Shown: one piece after another, positions 33,388 through 44,270 of the stretch | How the letters are laid out: each line of letters starts with the position of its first letter | How positions within the stretch are numbered: the stretch's first letter is position 1 | Origin: Anisodus tanguticus | Lineage: Eukaryota; Streptophyta; Magnoliopsida; Solanales; Solanaceae | Length of the DNA: 64,000 nt | Reading direction: 5' to 3' | Assembly (NCBI GenBank): GCA_034509755.1 | Contig: CM067561.1 | Location: 5,894,646-5,958,645 of the forward strand | Program-made: the position numbers and the translations under genes | Notes under the pieces: model-generated | What the model was told of the DNA's origin: nothing | Seen by the model: the letters and a program-made list of their open reading frames with translations, nothing else | The model's database searches: none

Positions 33388-36256
33388 TGTAACGACTCAT
33401 CTGGTCTTTTTTGGCCTAAGACCCTTATTTGACTATATAATCCTTCCCGTAGACTCTATGTGGTGAATGTGATGGGCGGGGATGGGTGGCATGGATCTCG
33501 AGGTTCAATTATGCGAGTTTCAGAAGAAAAACCTAAAATAGAAATCTTAGAGTTGATTAGTTTGACTCAAAGTTGACTTTCGAGTATATGGATTCGTTTC
33601 CAGGTTCCGTCTCTTTCGGTCGCTCCGAAGAGTCATTTATAACTTAGTCGAGTCATTAGTTTGCTTCCCGAGATAATCTGTTGTACTTTGTGGTCTTATT
33701 TGTGAAATTTGGATATTGGGTTATTTTGGGTGATTCCATAGAAAAGTATGTCTTAGCTTGGTTAAATAAGAAATTCGTGGGTGCGAGTGAGTTTGTAACA
33801 CCGTTTATCTTGGGGTAACATGTCTAGTTTGTATTCGGACGACATTGGGAGTGTTTTGGGGGGTTGGAAGAGGATTTTCATAGTTTTCCATTGATGGTGT
33901 CTTGTGTCCCCACCAATGGACTATGTGGTTGTTTCTGTGGGCCCCCATTTGCATAGGTTGGCTCGCAGATGCGAGCCCTGTAATTTTTGAGGTTCCGCTA
34001 CTACGGAGGTTTCCTCGCAGAGGCGATGGCGCCTTTGTGGTGATTCTCTCGCACCATCGGCTATGCGATTTTCGCTATGACGTGGTCGCCCCTGTAGGAT
34101 TGGGTTCGCGGTGTTAGCAGATTCTTAAATGCCAAAAATCAATTCACTTTCCCTAAATATCACATCTCGGTTGTTGAGCTTGCTTGTGGAGAATTTTCTT
34201 TGGGAATTCATTTGGATCATCCTTAAGGTATAACTTCACCCCTTATGATCATTGTTGTTTTTTAAATACTAGTTTGGACCTTATTTGGGGAAGAAAGGTT
34301 GTAGGTTTGCATGGAAGATTAAGAGAGCTAAATCTTTGATCTGTGAATGAATTATGGATTTGATATCATGATTTTATGAATAAGTGTTGATTAATGTTAG
34401 GTGACCATGTTGTATTAATTAATATGGGAATTGAAATCTTTTTTTAGATTGGAGAAAAATTTAGGGTTTTGTAAATTTGGGTTTTTCTTAAATTATGCAA
34501 TTTAGGGTTAAATTGGATTTAGTTTTTCAATTAACTTAAGGATATGATTGTCTAGCATGTGATTATGCATATTAGGTAATAAAGTTTGAATTTTGATACC
34601 GTTAGCCCAGGGTTGGTTTTAGGTGTCTTTGACATGATTGAAGGACTAAGTCCTTGCATTGTGTGTTAGCTTTATATTAACGTATAGTTTATACGTGTTA
34701 GACTACGACTATTACGAGGTGCTTCAGAAAGGAAAAACTATCGCTGAGGTTGATTGTTCGTGGCACCTGCCCAGTGTTAAGGTAGGCTACGGTTTTCTTC
34801 ATTAGACTCCGATAGAAGTACGTAATTAATTATAAATGTGAGGGGTATTGGGCATGTTTGGGGTCCCACCCAAATGGTTGTGATGAATGTTTGGATGGGT
34901 ACCGATGTTAAACTATGATGATAGTTGATTTGGGGAATCAACCTTAAGTTGATTCTGACTACCGTTGATTGGCCTTGTCGCCATTATGTGGGCTTATCGC
35001 CATATTTTCCATTATTGTGTTTATTCATACCATATGCTTTCGATATAATATCCTGATTGTACGTGGATTATATGTTATTGAGTTCTTGAAAGCATGTGAT
35101 ATTCTTCTCTTATATGTGGTTGAATCTCATTACATCTTGATTTCTTGCCTTGAATTGTCATTTACATTCATACAAGCATGGTTCTGATGATATCAATATG
35201 AGAGTGGTATGAAAATGTCGTAGGTCTAAGAGACCGGGAAGGTAAGAACACTTATGAGATTATTGGCAACGTTGAGATGATGATACGCGGGGGAACGAGT
35301 TGCACGCCTGCAACATTTATTATTCAGCCAAGAGTTGGGCTCCGTTGAGAAATTTCCAAGGATTATATGGACTTCCTGGGTCCCTTATGGGTGTGCAGTT
35401 CATAGAATTTGAATGCCTGTATACTGGAGATGAAATGTACATGCCATTTACATTGCATACATATCATACATACATTACTTCATTGATTATCTATTATGGA
35501 TTAATTGTTGAACTGGTTATTGATGACTTGGCTAAATTCTTGGATAATGAAGGGTTGTTTATTGATTATTGATACTTGAGATATTGTCATTGAATTCATC
35601 TAAAATAGGGGTAATATACATGATTATGAAACCTTATATGAATAAAATAAATTGTTGATTCAGTTAACTACTATGTGGATAATGTGACTTATTTGGGATA
35701 TTGAACTGCTTAGTATAAGATTAGTTGGTGTCAACTTGATATTTTTCTCTAATTTCATATCTTCCGTCGTTGTCGGCCTATGATGCCTACGGGTGTACAT
35801 TGTGTACTTATACTACACTTGTATCATTCTTTTTGGATGCAGATACAACTTATTCTACCAGTTCAGGACCTCGAGTTTGAGTACTAGCCAGTTGATTATC
35901 AGTATTTAGGGTGAGGATGCTACATTCCGGCATGCCTTGGATGCTCCTATCTCTTCCCTTGTCTTTTAATTTGATTTCGAGAGACATGTTCCGCCAGTTT
36001 CTATGTTTAGCTTATGCTATCTTTATTTTACACTTGCACTGAGTTTTGAGTTCTTGTATTGTTAACTTGATCCTTGGGGTTGTACTTATGATTCTTAGAC
36101 TTATCTTTCTGCATTTTATATTATGATTAGACAACTTATTTAAGTATGTTGTTAATTCCACATTTCTTCTTATATCATGTTAATGATTTGGGAATGGTTC
36201 GCCTACCGGTGAGAAAAGTGTAGGTGCCACCACGATTCCTAAAAGGAGTCATGACA
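33388..36256 (+). repeat. 3' LTR of gypsy element B
   Basis: TGTAACGACTCATCTGG to AGGAGTCATGACA, 2869 bases, TG...CA. It contains the 'gatgggtggcatggatc' block (33482), a GC-rich module with two hairpins (33960-34039), the 'tttggggaatcaacctt' block (34930), the conserved 'gtgtacttatactacacttg' block (35804) and 'ttcgcctaccggtgag' (36200). It is the most intact LTR of this family here and serves as reference for the others. The short frames inside have no homology. Confidence 0.85.
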
Positions 36257-36372
36257 ACTGGTGTATTATGCTTTGGGGGATCATACTTAGGTTGATACCG
36301 ACTGTTGTTATGTTTGTTTGTCGCCATAGTTGATCTTACTTGTGTTTGTTCATTGAAATAACTCATCACTCC
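36257..36372 (+). repeat. Fragment of the middle of a gypsy LTR
   Basis: Directly after the LTR of element B there is a weak PBS-like word (TGGTGTATTATGC). The text then jumps to LTR-internal sequence, 'ctttgggggatcatactt', corresponding to 34930 in the reference LTR. About 70 bases (36302-36372) reappear at 40022-40082. This implies a rearranged junction, not a simple insertion. Confidence 0.5.
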
Positions 36373-38325
36373 ATCTCCAATAATCTTCTTCTTCTTTCAA
36401 TCTCCAATCTTGAATGATCTGAAGTGAAGAAAGTTGAAGGTCATAAAGGGAAAGATACTACCATTGTTTCATCCCTACAAGATCTAAAATAGGCAAGGAA
36501 ATCCTCCCTTCTTCATGTATTTGAGTTTATCTAAGTTCTAGCTAGGTTGTTTGGTGAAGAACTTATGAAGTAGGGGCTGGACATTGAGTGGAAGTTGTTG
36601 TGGTGTTATGGGTTATTTGGAGTAGTTTCATTTTATTATATAGCTGTCACATGTGAGTATCGACTTGGATATATTGTGGTAAAGCTTATTGGTTCCTTAA
36701 CTAAGTTGTGGAAGTAAGAATTGATAAAGAAATAATCTGAAAATCAGTTTTGAGTTGCTGAACTTGTGGGACTATTATGGGGTCGTATGAAAGTTGCATT
36801 GTGGCTGAAATTAGTAGGGATAATTGAATATATTGTGGTTAATATTGTTGATACATTCTGGAAAGAAGAAGGGGTTTAAAACTATAGTTGTTTAATCATA
36901 AATCATGTTTGCCGCTCGTTATGCTATTATTTGAATTGTCAGAATTTTTCTTACGTTGTTGAGGAGCTGAATGGATTGGATTGGTTATTGTTATTGTTAA
37001 TATCGTTGTTTGGTGCTGTTTTGAATTTGGGGAACTATGGATTGTAAGGGATGTGCTGCCCGATATTCTTGAAGAGATCTACTAGCTTAGAAATGTGTTT
37101 TGAGTCCTTCCATGGCATTAACCATAGTTCGAATACCTTGATGTAGATTAAAGTACTACATGAAGTAGGTGGAGTCATTAGCAACAAAGGTATGTTAAGG
37201 CTACTCTTCCTTCTTTTGACATGATCAGAATGAAACGAACATAAACGAACAATATCCATAACTCCACGCTTAGATATGTTAGAGGTTGATGTTCTTGACT
37301 TCTATATAATGATAGTGATCTTATCTTATGGCTTGTTGATTCTTTAAAGTAATTATGTTGATGATGTTAGTTCCATAATGTTAATCGGAGGTGCAACGAC
37401 CTTACGTCAGTCTGATAGACTCAGAGTGTCTTAGTATCATTAATGCATTATATATATGTATATACCATGACCTCATGTGCTTATATATGCTATGCTATAT
37501 GATATGTATATGAAGAAAATGAAAGGTTATGGCGTTATATACGCACCACCACCTGATCAGCTGGTATATGATGATGATTATGCACACAGAGGCCGATATG
37601 ATATGATGAGATGCCCACAAAGCCTTGATGTCATTATATACACATACGTATATGTATGACTAGACATTATGTACGCATATGTATGACACTTAGGCATATT
37701 ATGGCCCTCAGAGTCATTCTGTACTGATTGATTGTTTCTTGTCTTAGGTTACCTCAATATCTTTATTATGCTATTTTTCTTGACTTATATACTCAATACA
37801 TTATTCGTACTGATGTCCCTTTTGTTGGGGGACATTGCATTTCATGCCCATAAGCTCAGGTAGACAGGCGATAGTCCACACCAGTAGGTTGCATATTCAG
37901 TTGATATTGGAGCACTCCACTTGTTTCGGAGTTGCAGTCTAGTCTTAGTATGATATTTTTGTTATGTACATGGGTATGGCAAGGCCCTGTCCTGACCTTA
38001 TGATGTCACATACTCCAGTAGAGGTTTGTAGACAGTTATGATGCAGTCAGATATTATGTGCCCTCCTCGGCCTATATTGTTTTTTGTATAGTCATTTATG
38101 GTAGCCTTGTCATCTCGTATGGTCATGTCTAGCATCTACGTATATACATATATGTTCTGTCGGTCTTGCACCTTTTCAGCTCATTATTCTATGAGTCAGC
38201 AGGTTACCTCGTAACGGCCCTCGTGGCCCATGCTTATTTATGATTATGTGGTGAATGTATGTATAGTGGTGCTCGACAAGTAAGGTCCGGGTGCCCGTCA
38301 TGGCCCTCCGGTTTAGGTTGTGACA
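36373..38325 (+). repeat. Long LTR fragment of another gypsy lineage
   Basis: Non-coding DNA ending in ...GGTTTAGGTTGTGACA at 38325. Before the end are words such as 'gcaacgaccttacgtcag' (37393) and 'taaggtccgggtgcccgtca' (38281), in the style of a second long-LTR lineage. No coding frame resembles a protein. The left limit is set only by loss of similarity to the neighbour LTR. Confidence 0.45.
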
Positions 38326-38440
38326 ATTATGGACTTAATGAGAATTGTTGTATATCTTATAAATTACTCATTTATATTTCGCATTGTTTAAGTTATGTTA
38401 AAGGTTTGGGATAGTTCGCCTACCGGTAGGATAGAGTAGG
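38326..38440 (+). repeat. 3' tail of an N2-type gypsy LTR
   Basis: 'attatggacttaatgagaa' through 'gttcgcctaccggtagg' matches 47522-47630 in the N2 3' LTR almost base for base. It is sandwiched between two unrelated LTR pieces of opposite orientation. Confidence 0.6.
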
Positions 38441-40014
38441 TGTCACGCCCCGAATCATGGCCTGGATGTAACACGACACTCAGTACCTAGTTGTATGTGA
38501 CCGAGAGAACCAACTGGCTGGCTAAATCAACATGTGATATCAAAACATACTGAAAGAGGAAATAAACTAACACATACTAGTGTACTAAATGTCTAGCTGA
38601 ATAATCATTAAGTGTGGACAATATTGAATAAGTCTGAACATAGTAAAAGTGCTAACACGACAGATATGAAACTATGATAAACTCTGTCTAACAATTACTC
38701 TAGTATATGAAGCCTCTGAAGAGTACTGAGATGCTAACTGTTTGCCGGGACAAAGCCCCAGACATACCTGAATGTTTGTAATAAACTATAAAGACTGCAA
38801 AATAAATAATAAGGCCTCGAAAGACTGGGACTCTCCAATTCAGTTGATACCAGAGATCTTAGTGAGCAGATACGTCATCCTCTAAATCGATACGTGCATC
38901 GCGAGATGCAGGCTTGGGGTGAAAGGGACATCAACACATTTGAATTGTACTAGTACGTAAAGCAACTGAACGAAAGAACTGTAAACGGGGTGCTTGGGAA
39001 AGGGCAACCCAAATAAATAAACAGGTAATAAGTACTGAAACTGATAACTGAATATGAATAAGAGAAGTTAAGTTATGAGTAATTCATGTTCTGTAACTGA
39101 AACACCTGTTTAACTGTATTTATACATATGTGTGGGGCCTTGGCCCAATAATAAATGCACAAACTATGGCCTTGGCCCAATAATAATTGCATAAACTATA
39201 GCCTTGGACAAGTAAGTGCGTCAGTCAATGGCCTTGGCCAAGTATACGTATACAATGAGACTGTTCCCTTGGGCAATCACATATGTTCAATATTCATTAA
39301 TTATTATTAAGAAACTAAGATTACTGGAATAATGAACATCACTAAAATGAGACATGTATTCATGAAGTGAGTATGAGAACTGAAGCCTTAACTATTTCTA
39401 GACCTGCTGAGTTTCTAGACTGAGACTCATGGGTAGAAAACATGAGTCTATATTGATTACATTCTGAGTTCACAATATTCAAAATGAAGATCATGAACGA
39501 ATTACGAAACTAGAAAATAGAAATTCTGCAACTATTCATGAAACTAAGGCATAACTATGTTCTGAGGCAATTCATGATAGTCAATAAAGAACGTGACGTA
39601 GGGAGAATTATAAACATTCCTAAATGTAGAGAGTTAGTCTCACATACCTTAACTTTCTGCTCTTGAGTGTAATACAATGTTCGTCACTTCTTTTCAACTT
39701 TAATCTAAATCATAATTCTCATGTTTTGGCTATCTAGGTATTTTATCAAAAACTTGGTGTGCATAAAGCTCCACAACTTCCATTAATGGGGTTTTCTTCA
39801 CCCAATTCACATTCTATTACTTCTAGGTGATTCTACAATCTCAATTAGATGTAATTATCACTATACTTCATCACCCATAAGATAAACAACACCCTTAATC
39901 AATAATAAAAAATCAACAACCCAAACCTAACCGTTCATGCTTTTCTATCAAACCCATCAACTCATATCTTATGAACTTAGAGTTTATACTCATCTATACA
40001 AACCTATAATCAAT
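38441..40014 (-). repeat. LTR fragment in minus orientation (TGTCACGCCCC type)
   Basis: Starts TGTCACGCCCCGAATCATGG. It contains three near-repeats of a 'ggccttggcccaataata' unit (39127-39240) and T/A-rich DNA with no genes. The right end is lost at about 40014 where gypsy LTR text resumes. Confidence 0.45.
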
Positions 40015-41164
40015 TATGTTGGCTTGTCACCATAGTTGATCTTACTTGTGTTTGTTGATTGAAATTACTCATCACTCTATGCCTCCTGATATGAAAAGAT
40101 TAATTATGTAGAATTGTGTGCTATTGATAATGTTGAGGCATGTGTTATTCATCTCTTGAACAAGATTTCATCTCATATTTAATGATTACATGCTTTATTT
40201 ACCGTTGCATTCATACAATCATATTATCCTAATATTTGAATTGAGTTGGTTATAGAATGATCTTGGTCCAATGAGACTTGGGAACAACGGTAAATGATAT
40301 TTTTATGAGATGATTTGGATATTGAGATGAGGAGAATTTATATGTCTTGACAAATGTGTATGTTATTTGATACTTTAGCCAATCTGAGGGATCATTCTTG
40401 GTTGGTTATGAGTGGTATATGGTCTCTTGGAGTCCTCCATGGGTTATAACTACGAGACGACGTATAGTGGTGTGTGTATACCAGGTTGATGAGAGGTAAT
40501 ATTGCATTCATGCGTATCATTCATTAACATTTATAATATTTATGAGAACTGTGCTTAATTGGAATTTCCATGTTGAAGTTATAATATGTTGGAGAGTAAC
40601 TTTTATGCTCTGAGATAACTTAAGTGTTGAACATTAATTGTTATGTGAATGTGCCTTATGTGCTTAACCAAGACTCTGTAGCTTAGGGATATATGTGTCT
40701 CAACTCAATTTTTATATTTGTTATATGTTATCCGTCGTTGTCGACCTATGATACATATGGGGGTATGATGTGTACTCATACTATACTTGTTGTATTCTTT
40801 TGGATGTAGATACAACATCGTCTACTAGCATCGACCCTCATGGCTGACGTCCGAGGCTGTGGATTAGAGACTTCGGGGTGAGACTTTCTTTTCTCAGCAG
40901 TCCTGGACTCTCAATTCTTACTCATGTCTTTATTTTCCATTGTTGAGACAATTTAGACATTTATATTCCGCTTATGTAGTTGCTCTTGTACTGACTAGAC
41001 CATTTTCTTAGGAAATGTAATAATTAGAATATATATCAAGACATTTGGTATTTAATACTTCATTTCCGCTTTAAGTTTTATTTATGTTGATTGGGTTGGA
41101 AGTGGTTCGCCTACCGAGGGGGATAGTGTAGGTTCCACCATGACTCCTAAAAAACGTCATGAGA
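40015..41164 (+). repeat. 5' LTR of gypsy element D, 3' portion
   Basis: Similarity to the reference LTR begins at a 'cttgtcaccatagttgatc' word, includes the conserved 'gtgtactcatactatacttg' block (40769) and 'gttcgcctaccgagggg' (41104), and ends near CGTCATGAGA. The PBS follows at once. The U3 part is missing, replaced by the LTR mosaic to the left. Confidence 0.7.
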
Positions 41165-41168
41165 AAGT

Positions 41169-41180
41169 TGGTATTAGAGC
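41169..41180 (+). promoter_or_regulatory. Primer binding site of element D (initiator Met tRNA)
   Basis: TGGTATTAGAGC matches the canonical TGGTATCAGAGC at 11 of 12 bases, a few bases after the LTR end. Confidence 0.75.
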
Positions 41181-41363
41181 TTTAGTTTACTAGTCTCACG
41201 AGTACAAGTGCAATGTCTAGTAGATTTTTGCGGATCGGTACGGAGACGTGTGTACTTATCATCGAGAGGCTATGGGACATTTATGAAACTTCACTTCTTT
41301 TATTCCTTTCTTTAGAGTTTGATCAAATTGGTATCTGACCTTGTTTTCCTATTCAGCTCATAG

Positions 41364-41764
41364 ATGGTGAGGACTCGTGCATACGCGGGTAGAGATGAGG
41401 CATCAACGCTAGGCAATGTGACGCGCGGTCATGGTAGAGGTACTGGATGGGGTAGAGGTAGACCTTGTGGAACAACACCAGTGAGCAATGGATTACATGG
41501 AGCTGGCCAGACTCATGCCAGATCTTTATCTCCTAAGCCAGAGATGGAGCATCAAGATGATCAATTTGAGGAAGAGTTGGGAGCGGCCCAGGATCAGCCA
41601 TAGGTTATGGCCACACCCGTACTACATGATGCTATAGTTTATATTTTGAGCCTTCTCAAGGGGTTGACCTAGACGGGTGTTCTCCCAGCTACTCCGGATG
41701 GGTCACAGACCCGAGTGGGAGGTCAAACTGCAGAATAGTTCCATACCACATGGCGCAGTCTGTG
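41364..41764 (+). pseudogene. Gypsy gag N-terminus (element D), split by N2
   Basis: The frame 41364-41603 begins MVRTRAYAGRDEAS and a GRGTGWGRGRP Arg/Gly stretch, then ARSLSPKPEMEHQDDQ. It is homologous to the gag start of element A (20781 minus) and lies 180 bases downstream of the PBS as expected. After a stop at 41601-41603 homologous text continues to 41764, where N2 is inserted. Gag resumes at 47669. Confidence 0.8.
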
Positions 41765-42262
41765 TGTAATGATTTATCTGGTCGGTTTTAGCTAAAGACC
41801 CTTATTTGATGAAATTTCCCTTCCTGTAGACTCTGTGTGGGGTTTGTGATGCGCGGGGATGGGTGGCATGTATCCTAGGCTCAATTATTTGATTTTCAAA
41901 TGAAAAACCTAAAATAGGAATCTTAGAGTTGATTAGTTTGACTCAAAGTTGACTTTCAATCATATGGGTTCATTTCGGAGTTGCGTCACTTCTGGTAGTT
42001 CCAGAGGCTCATCTGTGACTTAGTCGAGTCATTGGTTCACTTCCCGAGACAATCAGATATACTTTGTGGCATTATTTATGAAGTTTTGATAATTGGTTGT
42101 TTTGGGTAATTCTTTAGAAAAGTATGTCTTATCTTGGTTAAATGAGAAATCTGAGTTCGCAAGCGAGTTTGTAGCACTATATACCAAGAGTTAGCATGTT
42201 TGTTTTGTGTCCGAGGTCTCGGGAGCATTTTGGGTGTTTAGTGAAAGATTTGGTGAATTATC

Positions 42263-44270
42263 TCATAAATGTTTGGTTGTGCAATGTTCTATTATTTCCA
42301 GGTTTGGTTCAGTTATTTTGCAGGGCATATGATATTTCCGTACAATCTGGAACATGTTGGAGTAATGATCGGTCATTATGGTGATTGTGGTTGAAATAAA
42401 AGGTGGAGATTTAAGAATTTCTATAAATGTTTGGTTGATCTAAGTTGGAATGCGTAAGGTACCTCTTCGCGATAGAGAGGAATTGGGGCTGAACAATGTG
42501 AATTCTTGGGTTAGGTGTGGATCATGTTGGCATTATTTTTGCATTTTTCAGAGCAGATGAACATAGTTAGTACCATCAGAGAAGTAGGTTTAGGGTAATT
42601 GACTAAGTTTTAGGATGAATGCCCTATGGGGTTCGTGATTGGCCACTGGTGGTAGATTGTATTGAAACATTGTTGATTAATGGCATGAATGAGTATTTAA
42701 AGAATTAAACACTTAGAAGTAATTGCACAAGGTAAGGTGCATGGATTGTAAGGATGATACATTAGGAATTGGTAATGTGGGAGGGTTGCGGGATTTGATA
42801 CTGTTTGGATTGATAAAGGATAGTGAGGTCTTATTATTAGAGACTCGATGGGTGGTGTAGTAAATAATGTAGTAGTCCTTACGTTGAAATGTTCGGAGTT
42901 AAGGCGAGTAAAGATAAATTACAAAAAGAATTCGATGTATTAGATTTCATGGGGCTTTATCAGATTTGCATACTGGGTGGAAGTTGAAAACATGAAGATT
43001 TCAATCATAAGGTATAGTTCTTTGGTACTAAGTAGATGACTCGGATAGAATCTAGTTTTTGGACCCATGAATTAAGGCACATTTATTAATTATTCATGAG
43101 AAAAGAGATGGAAGAAGTCACCGCAGTCTTATTGAAAGCGTACTTGTTATTTTGGAGTCAGTTCGGGTGACTATTGTTGCTTGGAGGACTTTTCGGGTTA
43201 CCATTGTTTAATTAGGGTTGGGTCGCCCATATTTATGTTGCTTGGATGACTTATGGTATTCTAGTAAACCACCGATAAGGGTTTGATAGATTTTGAATCG
43301 GAATGGAGATATGGCAGTGTTACCGGTCCTCATTGAAGTTTGCAAGTGGGATTAAGGATATTATTCAGATGACAACGAGTCAGACAATTCTAATGGTTTA
43401 CACGGATACTTGATGTATTGAGGAGGTACAAATGGTTATGTAAAGTCTTAAAGTAATCAGCTAATTTTCGATGGATTTGGCACGACAAGGTAATCAATAG
43501 GTATGCTTATAGTATGGTGATTTGGAGATTTAAGAAATGGTTATGTAAAGTCTTAAAGTAATTAGCTAATTTTCGACGGATTTGGCACGACAAGGTAATC
43601 AATAGGTATGCTTATAGTATGGTGATTTGGAGATTTGAGAAGAATTATACAATGGGTTTTGGCAAAGTGATTTTGACTCCGGGATATAGAACTAACGAGA
43701 TTGGAATTAGCACAATCGGCCTTGAATGAGGTCAGTTTTTGAATTGAATTACTTAAATTTTGTAAAATTAGGCAAGGATTATTTTCTGGCGAAAGAAACC
43801 CATGATTTGGGCTTGTGTGTGTCTATGTGTTTCAAAGGAATCTTGGTGCGAAGGACGACATTAATAGTTGATAAGGAAGACTAGCAGAATTAGACTATGT
43901 TATCGGTACAGGTTGTGCATTGGTTTTTGTCTATAACTAAAGGATGGTGGCGATTATTGTGATAATTGTAGATTCAATCGAATGCATGTAGCAGTATGGG
44001 TATAATCAAACCAACAAATTTGAACGGAGTCAGTTCTTACATTTGAGGATCAGCCGTGAAAGAAATTTCAGGTATGAAGGAATAGAAATTTGGGTCATTG
44101 AGCTAAGTTAAAGGTGGTTTGACTGGTAAAGTAAAAAAGTGGTGTTATCGGTGTATTTTTTTCCTGTAGGGGCTTTCATAAGGTTATGATGGGGATATCT
44201 TGGTTACTCGTCTGCTGACGCACTTTCCTTCTTCCGCTCGAGGATGAATGTTTGTTTAATTGGTATTTGA
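42263..44270 (+). other. N2 internal region, no coding
   Basis: No frame of note. It contains a 105-base tandem duplication (43430-43639). Its end just before the LTR carries the same GAGGATGAATGTT word as element B. It could be a strongly decayed pol or an original non-coding cargo; I see no pol motif. Confidence 0.5.
43430..43639 (+). repeat. 105-bp tandem duplication
   Basis: Two head-to-tail copies, 43430-43534 and 43535-43639, differ at 3 of 105 positions by my count. They are limited to the N2 internal region. Confidence 0.9.

Noticed and set aside
36257..36271. PBS of a tandem element after the LTR of element B
   Set aside because: TGGTGTATTATGC matches the initiator-Met PBS only with a gap and several changes, and it leads into LTR-internal text, not gag.
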